A stretch of DNA of 35,733 nucleotides. It comes from Bacteroidota bacterium (GTDB lineage: Bacteria > Bacteroidota > Ignavibacteria > Kryptoniales > JAKASW01). A program made the position numbers and the translations under genes. Where the stretch lies: positions 1 to 35,733 of the forward strand of contig JAJZNW010000118.1 in assembly GCA_021811615.1 (NCBI GenBank), given 5' to 3'. The number at the start of each line of letters is the position of its first letter. Position 1 is the first letter of the stretch. Below, piece by piece: positions 28,519-35,733 of this stretch. The notes beneath the pieces were generated by a model. The model worked only from the letters and a program-made list of their open reading frames with translations, was not told the origin of the DNA and did not search any database.

Positions 28519-29672
28519 GGTTTTACCTTCTGTAATTCTAATTTGGATTTTCTTCTGTGTATATTTTTCGCCGCGAGCTGCCCGCACGCGCCGTCGATGT
28601 CTTCTCCGGAATTGGACCGGACGAAGACGGTGATGCCGTTCTCGCGAAGCGAGTCGGCGAACTCATCGATCCGGCCGCTCGGCCTGAGATTCAGCGCCAC
28701 CGGATCGACGCTGAGTCCGAGTTTTCCAAGGTGACCCAGCGGATGATAGCGCAACAGGTTTATTTTCAGTGGAATCTCTTTAGAAAGCTTTGTCAGCCTG
28801 ATCATATCTTCTTTCGTATCGTTGAGACCATCGAAGAGTATGTATTCAAACGTAATCCTGTCCCGTCTCATCCTGTAGAATTCCTTGACCGCGGGGAGAA
28901 GCTTACTCAGATCGTATTTCCTGTTAATCGGCATCAGCATCGACCTGGTCTCGTCGTCGAGACTGTGCAATGAGACTGCGAGTCTGAACTTAACGGGCTC
29001 CTTTGCCATCAGTGGAATCTTATCCGCGATGCCTGCCGTGGACACGGTTATCGCCTTCGCGCGTATGTTTATCGAGTTGTCGTCAGTCAATATGCCGATG
29101 ACTGAGGCGACCGCCTCCCGGTTGAGAAGCGGCTCGCCCATCCCCATGAATACCACGTTGGTGACGCGCTTCTTCGCATAACGCTGGGCGATGAATACCT
29201 GCGAGATAATCTCTCCGGGAGTAAGGTTCCTGGTAAACTTCATCGCCCCCGTCGCGCAGAACTTGCAGTCGAGCGGACATCCTACCTGCGTCGATACGCA
29301 GACTGTCTCTCTGAGCGAACCCTCGTCTTCCGGCGACTTCTCGCGCGGGATCAGGACGGTCTCTATCTTGTATCCGTCATGCAGCTGCAGAAGGAGTTTA
29401 AGCGTGCCGTCGGTCGGAGACTCCTCGACACCGATGACATCCGGGTACTTAATCTCGGCGACCTCAGCAAGCTTCGACCGAAGGTCCTTCGTGAACCCTG
29501 TTATCGGGTCGAACTCTTCGACCTGCCTCTTGTAAATCCAGCCGAAGAGCTGCTTCGCCCGATAGGGTGCTTCGCCCATACCGACGAAAAATTCCCGCAG
29601 TTCAGCTTCCGATTTGCCGAGTAAGTTTACCCTTACCTGCTCCTGCGGAGCAGCCCCCGTCTGCGCGCTCAT
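28515..29672 (-). CDS. rlmN: 23S rRNA (adenine2503-C2)-methyltransferase
   Basis: Radical-SAM methyltransferase that methylates A2503 of 23S rRNA (and A37 of some tRNAs). At 385 residues it has the family length. The iron-sulfur motif is C-x3-C-x2-C at Cys132, Cys136 and Cys139 in G-C-P-L-D-C-K-F-C-A-T-G. The C-terminal acceptor cysteine is Cys363 (D-G-A-C-G-Q-L). The start overlaps the stop of the ornithine cyclodeaminase-like gene by 4 bp and its stop overlaps adk. Confidence 0.97.
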   Translation of the reverse strand: MSAQTGAAPQEQVRVNLLGKSEAELREFFVGMGEAPYRAKQLFGWIYKRQVEEFDPITGFTKDLRSKLAEVAEIKYPDVIGVEESPTDGTLKLLLQLHDGYKIETVLIPREKSPEDEGSLRETVCVSTQVGCPLDCKFCATGAMKFTRNLTPGEIISQVFIAQRYAKKRVTNVVFMGMGEPLLNREAVASVIGILTDDNSINIRAKAITVSTAGIADKIPLMAKEPVKFRLAVSLHSLDDETRSMLMPINRKYDLSKLLPAVKEFYRMRRDRITFEYILFDGLNDTKEDMIRLTKLSKEIPLKINLLRYHPLGHLGKLGLSVDPVALNLRPSGRIDEFADSLRENGITVFVRSNSGEDIDGACGQLAAKNIHRRKSKLELQKVKP

Positions 29673-30616
29673 AGAGGAAGCTGCTTGCCTGCTTTAGTTT
29701 CGAGCGCTCTATCATAGACAACCTTTGCCAGTGCTACGTCCCATGGCGCTATCCCCTGCGACTTGAAGAGTGTGATTTCCTTTTCGTTCTTCCTCGCGGC
29801 GACGCAGGAAAAAAGGTCGCGGTACTCAAAGACGTCGCTCCAGTGAAGCTTTCCCTTCTCGAGAAGCGGGAGGAAATCGCCGCATTCCATTTTCCCCTGC
29901 TCGCGGCTGTCTATCACTATCATGCCGGCCCGTTCGACGGCCTTCTCATCAAGCTCACGCTTTACCAGCATATTTCCGCCGACGGCATTCACATGGCTGC
30001 CTTCCTTCAGCATTTCGCCGAAGAGGACGGGCGCCATCGCGCTCGTGGCAGTCGTTACGACATCGCATGCGGCGGCATCGGCAACATCCTTTACGGCTTC
30101 GAGCCGGGGACTGGAGACCTTCTGCATCTTTTCGCAGAAAGCTTTCGCGCGGTCGTAATTTCTGCTGAACACCTTCACCGATGTGAATGAGCGAACCGCG
30201 AGCACCGCAGCAAGCTGCGACTCCGCCTGGTACCCCGACCCGATCAGTCCGAACGAAGATGCGTTCCCGCGGGCAAGGATTTTGGTGGCCGCGCCGCTCG
30301 CCGCCCCGGTCCTCAACTGCCCGAGTTTGTCGGCCTCGATCATCGCCAGAAGCTCACCGGTCTTGCCGTCAAACAAGTGGACATGGAATCTTACTTTCCC
30401 GCCGAAGCTCGTGTACGACTTATAGCCGAAAACTCCCTCATCTTCGAGAGACGCCGGCATGAGATGCAGGAAGCCGTGTTCCATCCGGAGCCTCGTCCTC
30501 GGAACAAAGATCGCGTCGGACGCGGCCATCGATCTGCCAACACGCTCGACCGCGGCAATCGCGTCGTTTATGTTCACAAGGCGGTCGACTTCTTCTTCAG
30601 TCAGATAGGTAATCAT
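29669..30616 (-). CDS. Ornithine cyclodeaminase / mu-crystallin family dehydrogenase
   Basis: A 315-residue NAD(P)-dependent protein. The N-terminus (L-T-E-E-E-V-D-R-L-V), L-G-Q-L-R-T-G-A-A-S-G-A-A-T-K and the Rossmann motif G-L-I-G-S-G-Y-Q-A-E-S-Q are typical of the ornithine cyclodeaminase/alanine dehydrogenase family. Members include ornithine cyclodeaminase, alanine dehydrogenase and imino-acid reductases, so the substrate cannot be assigned. It overlaps its neighbours on both sides by 4 bp. Its place beside a YpdA-like flavoprotein may point to amino-acid or thiol redox metabolism. Confidence 0.92.
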   Translation of the reverse strand: MITYLTEEEVDRLVNINDAIAAVERVGRSMAASDAIFVPRTRLRMEHGFLHLMPASLEDEGVFGYKSYTSFGGKVRFHVHLFDGKTGELLAMIEADKLGQLRTGAASGAATKILARGNASSFGLIGSGYQAESQLAAVLAVRSFTSVKVFSRNYDRAKAFCEKMQKVSSPRLEAVKDVADAAACDVVTTATSAMAPVLFGEMLKEGSHVNAVGGNMLVKRELDEKAVERAGMIVIDSREQGKMECGDFLPLLEKGKLHWSDVFEYRDLFSCVAARKNEKEITLFKSQGIAPWDVALAKVVYDRALETKAGKQLPL

Positions 30617-31596
30617 GCCGCGACGAGGTCCTTTGCAATTGACTTTCCATGTTCCCTGCCGTTCTCGATGAAGATCTTGTTGCAGTCGTAGCCGGCGACG
30701 ATCGAGCCGGCGACATATATTCCTTTGACGTTCGTTTCAAACGTTTCGGGATGGTGAACAGGTATGCCTGTGTTTTCGTCCACTTCGACTCCAAGACCTC
30801 TTATGAATGAAACGTCGGGATGATACCCGGTAAGGGCGTAAACAAAATCGCTGTCGATCTCTTCCCTTTTTCCGTTGACATCGACGATAACCCGATCGGG
30901 AAGGAATTCCTTCACGACGCAGTTGAAGCGGGCTTTTATCTCACCGTTCTTCACCCTGTTCTCGATATCGGGCAGGATCCAATACTTCACGCTTTTCCCG
31001 AACGCTTCTTTCCTGTAAAGAAGCGTGACGTCTACGCCGTGACGGTAGAGGTCGAGTGCCGTTTCGACGGCGCTGTTCTTTCCTCCGACGATGACGACTT
31101 TCTGTCCGAAGTGAAGTCCCGGCTCTCTGAAATAATGAGAGACGTTCGGAAGATTCTCGCCGGGGACGTCGAGCATGTTCGGCTGATCGTAGAAGCCGGT
31201 CGCGATGACGACTTTGTCTGCCGAGAGGAAACCGATTTCGGCAGAGACTTCATTTTTCAGTTCGACCCGGAAATGCGCAGATCCGTTCGACGTCTTCGTG
31301 ACGGACATAACGCGAGAGTTGCCCTTGAATTCTATGCCGTATGATCTCGCCACGCGGGAGTAGTAGCTGACCGCTTCGACTCGAGTGGGATGAGGAGCCG
31401 TCGATATGAACGGGACGCCACCAACTTCTAGGACTTCCTGCGTCGAGAAGAACACCATGCTTGTCGGAAAGTGCTGTATCGAGTTTACGATTGAACCTTT
31501 ATCTACGAGGAGAACCGAGAGGCCTTTCTTCTTGGCCTCAACCGCTGCGGAAAGTCCGGCGGGTCCGGCACCTATTACAATCACATTATATATCAT
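30613..31596 (-). CDS. YpdA-like FAD/NAD(P) disulfide reductase
   Basis: A 327-residue thioredoxin-reductase-like flavoprotein. The start ATG 31596 (MIYNVIVIGAGPAG) is supported by AAGGT about 5 bp upstream and by the FAD dinucleotide motif at residues 9-14; the ORF opens further 5' without ribosome site. A second motif, V-I-V-G-G-K-N-S-A, binds NAD(P)H. There is no C-x2-C redox pair, and segments such as H-F-P-T-S-M-V-F-F-S-T and L-L-Y-R-K-E-A-F match the YpdA family, implicated in bacillithiol disulfide reduction in Firmicutes and Bacteroidota. First gene of a four-gene overlapping operon ending with adk. Confidence 0.9.
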   Translation of the reverse strand: MIYNVIVIGAGPAGLSAAVEAKKKGLSVLLVDKGSIVNSIQHFPTSMVFFSTQEVLEVGGVPFISTAPHPTRVEAVSYYSRVARSYGIEFKGNSRVMSVTKTSNGSAHFRVELKNEVSAEIGFLSADKVVIATGFYDQPNMLDVPGENLPNVSHYFREPGLHFGQKVVIVGGKNSAVETALDLYRHGVDVTLLYRKEAFGKSVKYWILPDIENRVKNGEIKARFNCVVKEFLPDRVIVDVNGKREEIDSDFVYALTGYHPDVSFIRGLGVEVDENTGIPVHHPETFETNVKGIYVAGSIVAGYDCNKIFIENGREHGKSIAKDLVAA

Positions 31597-32043
31597 TTTT
31601 ACCTTGCCGTTTGAATCTATATGGAATTTTTTCTTACAATTTATCCCCCAAAGCCGGTGGATGCAACGCTTCGGCGGACAGTAGAGAGTCATTTTAATCA
31701 GCCGAAGGCGGATGGAATTATTGTAGAAACAAAATGGGACCCGGTATTATGAACCCTGAAAGGGTGACATAATGTCATCCCTTCGGGATTTCCTGAACAT
31801 TGGAATTTGCAATTCTATAGTAATATCACCGCTTCGCGGTTGAAGTTCGGGAAAAATGAGCCGCTGCACGGCGGACTTGAGCATTGACTTATTCGTCGAA
31901 GAGATGAATATTCCGAAAACGTCAAGTCGATCACGGATGAAAGGAAAATCTCCATCCCACTGATACAATGAGCACGCCGCCTCATGAAGGACGAGCAATT
32001 TAAGTCGGCAACTGCAAATTGAAATCCATTGAGGGATGGAGAG
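31597..32043. other. Divergent intergenic region with small palindromes
   Basis: A 447-bp gap between oppositely oriented genes, so it should hold promoters in both directions; none could be chosen with confidence. It contains the dyad TGACAT-A-ATGTCA (31765-31777), directly followed by ATCCC-TTC-GGGAT (31777-31789), and CCGC-TTC-GCGG near 31830. This string of small dyads (similar to interspersed repeats in many Bacteroidota) leaves a 120-codon minus-strand ORF open, which I do not believe is a gene. Confidence 0.55.
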
Positions 32044-33276
32044 ATGAAAAGCACGATTCGAATAGTTACGCTTGCGACAATCTTGATAACCGCAAGAGCA
32101 TATGGGCAATACTACCCGGTGGGAGATCCATTCGGCAGCACTGTTTCGGCACAGTCGCTCGGTATGGGCGGAGTGGGCACGGCTTTGCCGTCCGACAACG
32201 CTGCAGCGACGATAGCAAATCCGGCCGCGCTCGGAATGTTCAGCTTGGGCAGCGGGTTAAACGCAGCAACTGATCCGACAGGCTCCCTGAACTTCTCCGC
32301 AGGCAACGCTGGAACAAGTCTTAACGACTTGTGGCCTCAACTGCCCTTGAAAGCCGGCATCGGGATCGGATACTCGAATGTGAGTTATAGCAATAGCACA
32401 TATTCTTTTTCAGCACTGCCTCGTGTGGTGATCCAACAGACAGGAACATTCAACGGCATATCAGCTGGCGTTGGATTCGATTACTACATCAAGCTAGGGT
32501 TCGGGTATACCTTTAGGTGGATCAACAGCAGGTTTTCCGACCTAGAAGGGACGCCTTTTAAACACACTGCTGAAGACTTCGGAGCACTGGTTCAGATACC
32601 GATAGTATCAATCGTCGACCACGAGAAGGAAAGGACAGTGCGAGAGAGCTCTGGAATCGATCCTCATCTGGACTTCAACGTCGGTTATGCGATGAGAAAT
32701 TGGGGCGGTTTCGTAAACTCAGTTAGAGCCCTTCCCACTGAAGCCGATCTTGGATGGAGTCTCGATGGCGCCTTGAGCTCGGATGTGGACGGTCATCACT
32801 GGAAGTGGCTTTCAATTTCATGGTCAGAACAAGCGGGCACATCTCCGATTATGACAGATTCTGCGATCGGTGCAATCAACGCGTTCTTCGGCACAGCCGA
32901 TACCACCTGGAATTATTACAACAGATATGAAAAGGGATTGGGCCGGTTCGGCATCTGGCAGAACCTGGTAATCGGAAAAGCAAGTGCCACGGTCGGCGTC
33001 GCAAGAGGCGGACAAATCGGACTCGGAGAATTTCTATATCTGCGCGCCGGTGATGTTACGTATCCGGGGAACCCCACTGCAACCACATTCGGCTGGGGAC
33101 TCAGACTCGATGGTCTCATCAAGTGTCTCGTGTTCTTGAAATCCATCAGTCCGCACTCTCCATTTGCTGAGTTCTTGCTTGATCATGTCGACCTTCAATA
33201 TGATTTCGGCCGAGAATATAGTGCCGCTTACTTTGGAGGCGAGAAGTTCGAGAGTCTGAACCTGGTGGTGAGATAA
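32044..33276 (+). CDS. PorV/PorQ-like outer-membrane protein, copy 1
   Basis: A 410-residue exported protein. Start ATG 32044 is chosen because GAGGGA lies about 7 bp upstream and a signal peptide (MKSTIRIVTLATILITARAYG-Q) follows; a TTG 15 bp upstream has no support. The mature N-terminus S-A-Q-S-L-G-M-G-G-V-G-T-A-L-P-S-D-N-A-A-A-T-I-A-N-P-A matches the pattern of PorV/PorQ and related FadL-fold barrels, where Gly-rich S-L-G-M-G-G and N-P-A blocks are diagnostic. PorV shuttles T9SS cargo in Bacteroidota. Strand-like segments and a final L-N-L-V-V-R follow. The protein could also be a general outer-membrane barrel of this family not tied to secretion. Confidence 0.82.
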   Translation: MKSTIRIVTLATILITARAYGQYYPVGDPFGSTVSAQSLGMGGVGTALPSDNAAATIANPAALGMFSLGSGLNAATDPTGSLNFSAGNAGTSLNDLWPQLPLKAGIGIGYSNVSYSNSTYSFSALPRVVIQQTGTFNGISAGVGFDYYIKLGFGYTFRWINSRFSDLEGTPFKHTAEDFGALVQIPIVSIVDHEKERTVRESSGIDPHLDFNVGYAMRNWGGFVNSVRALPTEADLGWSLDGALSSDVDGHHWKWLSISWSEQAGTSPIMTDSAIGAINAFFGTADTTWNYYNRYEKGLGRFGIWQNLVIGKASATVGVARGGQIGLGEFLYLRAGDVTYPGNPTATTFGWGLRLDGLIKCLVFLKSISPHSPFAEFLLDHVDLQYDFGREYSAAYFGGEKFESLNLVVR

Positions 33277-33314
33277 GGAGAGATAAGGCCATACGATACG
33301 CGAAGACTGCAATT

Positions 33315-34568
33315 GTGATTCTGACGGTTACGTTCGTGACCGCGGCGCGAATCGAGGCACAGTTCTATCCTGAACTCAGCTTCCCGCTTTCCGCGGAGGC
33401 GAACGCCATGGGAGGCGCGGGAGCAGCCCTTGTTTCTGAGAATCCTTTCGCGGCAACTTTGAATCCTGCTCTGGTTGGTTTGTCCGGTTTGAGAGGTGAC
33501 ATGGGCATCGCATTCGTCCCGAGCTTCAGCCTCCCCCGCCGGTACGTTGGGAGTGGATTCTATGAGTTCTGGTATGTCACAAGCATGACCAGGGCCGCTG
33601 CCATACACTTTGGGATCCCTCTGAACCGGTTTTGGAAAGATCTCCCCTTTCAAGCGGGCGTTGGAATAGGATATACGAACTTACGGTATACGCTGGTCGA
33701 CATTGGTGAGAGCTCGCCTCCGCGTGCCGACTACCTGAACGGCATCACGATCGGTCTCGGATTGAAGTACCTTATAACGTTGGGAATAGGCTATACTATA
33801 GATCCGATGAGTTCCGCCTACCAATCCTTTCCAGGTGCCGAATCCCACACAATGTCGCACGATATAGGAACGATTTTGCGCATACCCATCCTGCGCATCG
33901 TGTCGAGGATAGCCGACAATCGCGAGCTTGCATTCGGCGGCCTTATGCCGGTGTTCAACTTGTCCTTAGGATACTCGGCACGCAATCTCGGAACTCACTC
34001 ATACTATTTTGGAGCAGGCACGCCGGAACAAGCCGATCTCGGCTGGAATGTGGAGTTGGGGTTGAAGACACGCGTTTTGCATCATGAATGGAAGTGGCTT
34101 TCCTTCACTCTCATGCGGGAAGCTGATGCTTCTCTAATTTTCACTTCAATCGATTCGACATCCAACGGGTATTACACTTACTACGCGCGCAGAAAAGGAC
34201 TCGGATGTTTCCAGATCTACAGGAATCTCATCGCGGGCAGGCCGACAGCGCTCGATGACTACCCGAGCACGAGACCTGCGGGCGATATCGCTGTACTGAA
34301 AGGAGCACAGCTGGAACTCGGACAGTTCATTTACCTTAGAGAGGGTTCGGTCACTGAAGCAGGACTCCCGACATACACGACTTACGGCTGGGGAGCAAAA
34401 CTCGATGGGCTCGTAAGGACACTCTTGTTCGTACACTGGCTTAGTAAGAAGGATGAAATCGCAGAACTGTTGCTTGATCACTTCAATCTCGAATTCAATG
34501 TTAGCAAGGCCACGGGCGGTCCATTCCAGAATCAAGCGTTCGAGACGCTGGAACTGGTGGTACGGTAG
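33315..34568 (+). CDS. PorV/PorQ-like outer-membrane protein, copy 2, start codon doubtful
   Basis: A paralogue of the previous gene, with the same mature start pattern (A-N-A-M-G-G-A-G-A-A-L-V-S-E-N-P-F-A-A-T-L-N-P-A) and ending L-E-L-V-V-R. The listed GTG at 33315 gives a signal peptide with no positive n-region (M-I-L-T-V-T-F-V). Eight codons further upstream, in frame, the sequence reads I-R-Y-A-K-T-A-I before V-I-L-T, which is a proper n-region, and AAGGAG (33275-33280) sits 10 bp before an ATA at 33291. So the true start may be that ATA, or the original ATG has been lost. The gene begins 38 bp after copy 1, so they are probably cotranscribed. Confidence 0.78.
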   Translation: MILTVTFVTAARIEAQFYPELSFPLSAEANAMGGAGAALVSENPFAATLNPALVGLSGLRGDMGIAFVPSFSLPRRYVGSGFYEFWYVTSMTRAAAIHFGIPLNRFWKDLPFQAGVGIGYTNLRYTLVDIGESSPPRADYLNGITIGLGLKYLITLGIGYTIDPMSSAYQSFPGAESHTMSHDIGTILRIPILRIVSRIADNRELAFGGLMPVFNLSLGYSARNLGTHSYYFGAGTPEQADLGWNVELGLKTRVLHHEWKWLSFTLMREADASLIFTSIDSTSNGYYTYYARRKGLGCFQIYRNLIAGRPTALDDYPSTRPAGDIAVLKGAQLELGQFIYLREGSVTEAGLPTYTTYGWGAKLDGLVRTLLFVHWLSKKDEIAELLLDHFNLEFNVSKATGGPFQNQAFETLELVVR

Positions 34569-34703
34569 ATCAGTTAGCGACCAGGGCAACCGGCGATTCC
34601 CGAGCCTCGGTTGTCGTCATGGATTTGTGCAAGGGACTTCTGCACAGCTCGGGCACGGGCCGGAGCAAATCTCAGAATGGAAGAGCCTGGCAGGGTAAGC
34701 AGG

Positions 34704-35060
34704 CAATCAGAGCCGGTGAGCGGGCATTCCGAGCCAGTGACTCGGCATTCCGAGCAAGTGAGTGGGCATTCCAAGCAGGTGAGTCGGCATTCCGAGCCAG
34801 TGACTCGGCATTCCGAGCAGGTGACTCGGCATTCCGAGCAAGTGAGCGGGCATTCCGAGCAAGTGAGTGGGCATTCCGAGCTGGTGAGTCGGCATTCCGA
34901 GCTGGTGAGTCGGCATTCCGAGCCAGTGAGCGGGCATTCCGAGCTGGTGAGTCGGCATTCCGAGCAGGTGAGTCGGCATTCCGAGCAAGTGAGCGGGCAT
35001 TCCGAGCAAATGACTCGGCATTCCGAGCAAGTGACTCGGCATTCCGAGCTGGTGAGCCGT
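34704..35060. repeat. 21-bp minisatellite, 17 tandem units
   Basis: Seventeen units of exactly 21 bp with the consensus CATTCCGAGC-NN-GTGA-NYSGG; the first (34704-34724) and a following partial unit near 35061 are degenerate. Variation is confined to a two-base slot in the middle (CA, AA, AG, TG) and the three bases before the last GG. Because 21 is a multiple of three and no stop occurs in the unit, three frames stay open: H-S-E-[PQL]-V-[ST]-[GR] and A-F-R-A-[SG]-[ED]-[SRW] on plus, and L-G-M-P-[TAS]-H-x on minus. None has a ribosome site, so I treat it as a DNA repeat. The unit begins like the HSER-type CATTCCGAGCGGA sequence found just after it (35082). Confidence 0.93.
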
Positions 35061-35142
35061 CAATCCAACCCGGATAGACATCATTCCGAGCGGAGACGAT
35101 TTTTTAACGAGGGAATGTGGGATTTTCCGCCGGAGGCGTCTG

Positions 35143-35330
35143 CCTGCCGGGCAGGCGCTTAGCAATTACACAGAGAGCCACAGAGGAAGAAAAGAGAGAG
35201 ACACAGAGAAAAGAACTGATTCTCTGTGGAACTCGCGTGTTTCTTCCGCACATTAATATCCCAATATGATAATGCGGAATACAGCAAGGCGGTATCCGTG
35301 GAACTCTGTGAAATGTTCAAAGCCAGGCAG
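35143..35330. repeat. Dispersed CACAGAG-type repeat, copy 2
   Basis: Same ordered elements as at 13527-13850: palindrome CCTGCCGGGCAGG (35143-35155), ACACAGAG-rich stretch, bulged hairpin TTCCGCAcATTA/TAATGCGGAA (35244-35279) and GTGGAACTCTGTGAAATGTTCAAAGCCAGGCAG. The second hairpin of copy 1 is spoiled here by an A for C change, and the palindrome is at the other end of the element. Confidence 0.88.
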
Positions 35331-35398
35331 GGATGCGCCTTTGGCTCAGAACGGCTCTGCTTGATCTCTTAGGTTTTTGCCTGGATTCAATGATGGGT

Positions 35399-35488
35399 TG
35401 GAGCTGAAGGTGGGATTTGAACCCACGTCCCGATTTACGTTCGTCATTCGGGATTACGAAACCGCTGCTCCTCCACTTGGCAGGCTCC
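35399..35488 (-). ncRNA. tRNA-like element, unit 1
   Basis: The minus strand reads GGAGC... to ...TTCAGCTCCA over 90 nt. A perfect T-arm (GTGGG-TTCAAAT-CCCAC) and a 3' terminal TCCA are clear, and GGAGCAGCGGTTTCGTAA strongly resembles the D-arm/anticodon-loop region of tRNA-Thr(CGT). But the anticodon stem is broken (GCGGT against TCCCG) and a 6-bp hairpin TCCCGA/TCGGGA with a 14-nt loop takes the place of the variable region. A working tRNA is not assured; it may be a degenerate or unusual class II-like tRNA. Confidence 0.4.
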
Positions 35489-35545
35489 GGCTTCTAATCG
35501 GCTCTGCTTGATCTCTTAGGTCTTTGCCTGGATTCAATGATGGGT

Positions 35546-35635
35546 TGGAGCTGAAGGTGGGATTTGAACCCACGTCCCGATTGACCTTCGTCATTCGGGA
35601 TTACGAAACCGCTGCTCCTCCACTTGGCAGGCTCC
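35546..35635 (-). ncRNA. tRNA-like element, unit 2
   Basis: Same as unit 1 except for changes inside the 14-nt loop of the TCCCGA/TCGGGA hairpin (AACGTAAATC becomes AAGGTCAATC). The change is confined to the loop, which leaves the stem intact. Confidence 0.4.
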
Positions 35636-35692
35636 GGCTTCCAATCGGCTCTCCCTGGTCGCTTAAACTTTCGCCTGGATTCAATGATGGGT

Positions 35693-35733
35693 TGGAGCTG
35701 AAGGTGGGATTTGAACCCACGTCCCGATTGACC
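35693..35733 (-). ncRNA. tRNA-like element, unit 3 (partial)
   Basis: Only the 3' end (T-arm and TCCA) is inside the window. It carries the unit 2 form of the loop (GATTGACC on the plus strand). Confidence 0.35.

Larger units (their letters stand above)
35352..35733 (-). repeat. 147-bp tandem array with tRNA-like units, cut by the window end
   Basis: Copies begin at 35352, 35499 and 35646 with a period of exactly 147 bp. The first two are nearly identical; the third, truncated, differs mainly in the spacer (CTCCCTGGTCGCTTAAAC...), whereas its tRNA-like part is unchanged. This suggests that the tRNA-like part is the selected or older piece. The array continues beyond 35733. Confidence 0.9.

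Noticed and set aside
31747..32109. A 120-codon minus-strand ORF in the divergent gap
   Set aside because: Made mostly from small dyads and simple repeats and running into the start of the PorV-like gene; no ribosome site.
34704..35060. CRISPR array
   Set aside because: The units are contiguous 21-mers with no unique spacers, and no cas genes are present.
34611..35165. Three long overlapping ORFs (two plus, one minus) through the minisatellite
   Set aside because: They are open only because the repeat unit is 21 bp without stops; there is no ribosome site and no conserved non-repeat part.
35399..35488. A standard tRNA-Thr(CGT) gene
   Set aside because: The anticodon stem does not pair and the acceptor pairing is incomplete, so I call it only tRNA-like.

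Overview
The window looks like a chromosomal contig from an uncultured member of the Bacteroidota/Chlorobiota (FCB) group, most like Ignavibacteria. Three large exported proteins end in the same roughly 80-residue type IX secretion (T9SS) sorting domain (N-[YF]-P-N-P-F-N-P-[TS]-T, then VYD-LG or VYN-IG, then SGVY-[IF]). Two PorV/PorQ-like outer-membrane proteins and several TolB-like beta-propeller lipoproteins fit the same group. This placement is inference from protein families; no rRNA or standard marker tree is available here.

Region 1 (1-13,412) is accessory and visibly rearranged. It holds a secreted caspase-like T9SS protein, an unrecognised lipoprotein, a HTH-only LuxR regulator, a TolB-like gene split by one in-frame TAG, a secreted gluzincin metallopeptidase, two tandem TolB-like lipoproteins with almost identical 5' ends, and a receiver domain lacking its N-terminal acidic pocket. 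About 6.5 kb of this region lies between two direct copies of the 3' end of comM/yifB: a 482-bp broken copy at 4851-5332 and the intact gene at 11868-13412. The broken copy is a mosaic: one block nearly identical to comM, the other about 14% diverged.

Region 2 (13,413-23,536) is mostly housekeeping. A tight minus-strand operon runs sensor kinase, NtrC-type regulator, gltX, glnS, with 4-bp overlaps between the first three genes. Upstream on the same strand is a methionine operon, metY-metX, behind a SAM-I riboswitch with an intrinsic terminator. A nucleoside 2-deoxyribosyltransferase-like gene diverges from it. The gap between comM and glnS contains a dispersed non-coding repeat.

Region 3 (23,709-31,596) has a secreted subtilisin-like protease (T9SS cargo), a predicted outer-membrane protein with a strong terminator, and a four-gene overlapping operon: YpdA-like flavoprotein, ornithine cyclodeaminase family, rlmN, adk.

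Region 4 (32,044-35,733) carries two paralogous PorV-like genes on the plus strand; the second lacks a normal start codon. After them comes a repeat-dense zone: seventeen 21-bp minisatellite units, a second copy of the dispersed repeat seen before glnS, and a 147-bp tandem array whose units contain a tRNA-like sequence on the minus strand. The array runs off the window.

The most notable signals are the comM mosaic flanking an accessory block, the TolB paralogues with a CA-repeat slip at the original start, the amber-split TolB gene, the minisatellite that is open in three frames, and the tRNA-like tandem array. I saw no CRISPR array, no transposase and no rRNA. I did not find a clear unknown multi-gene defence or metabolic system.
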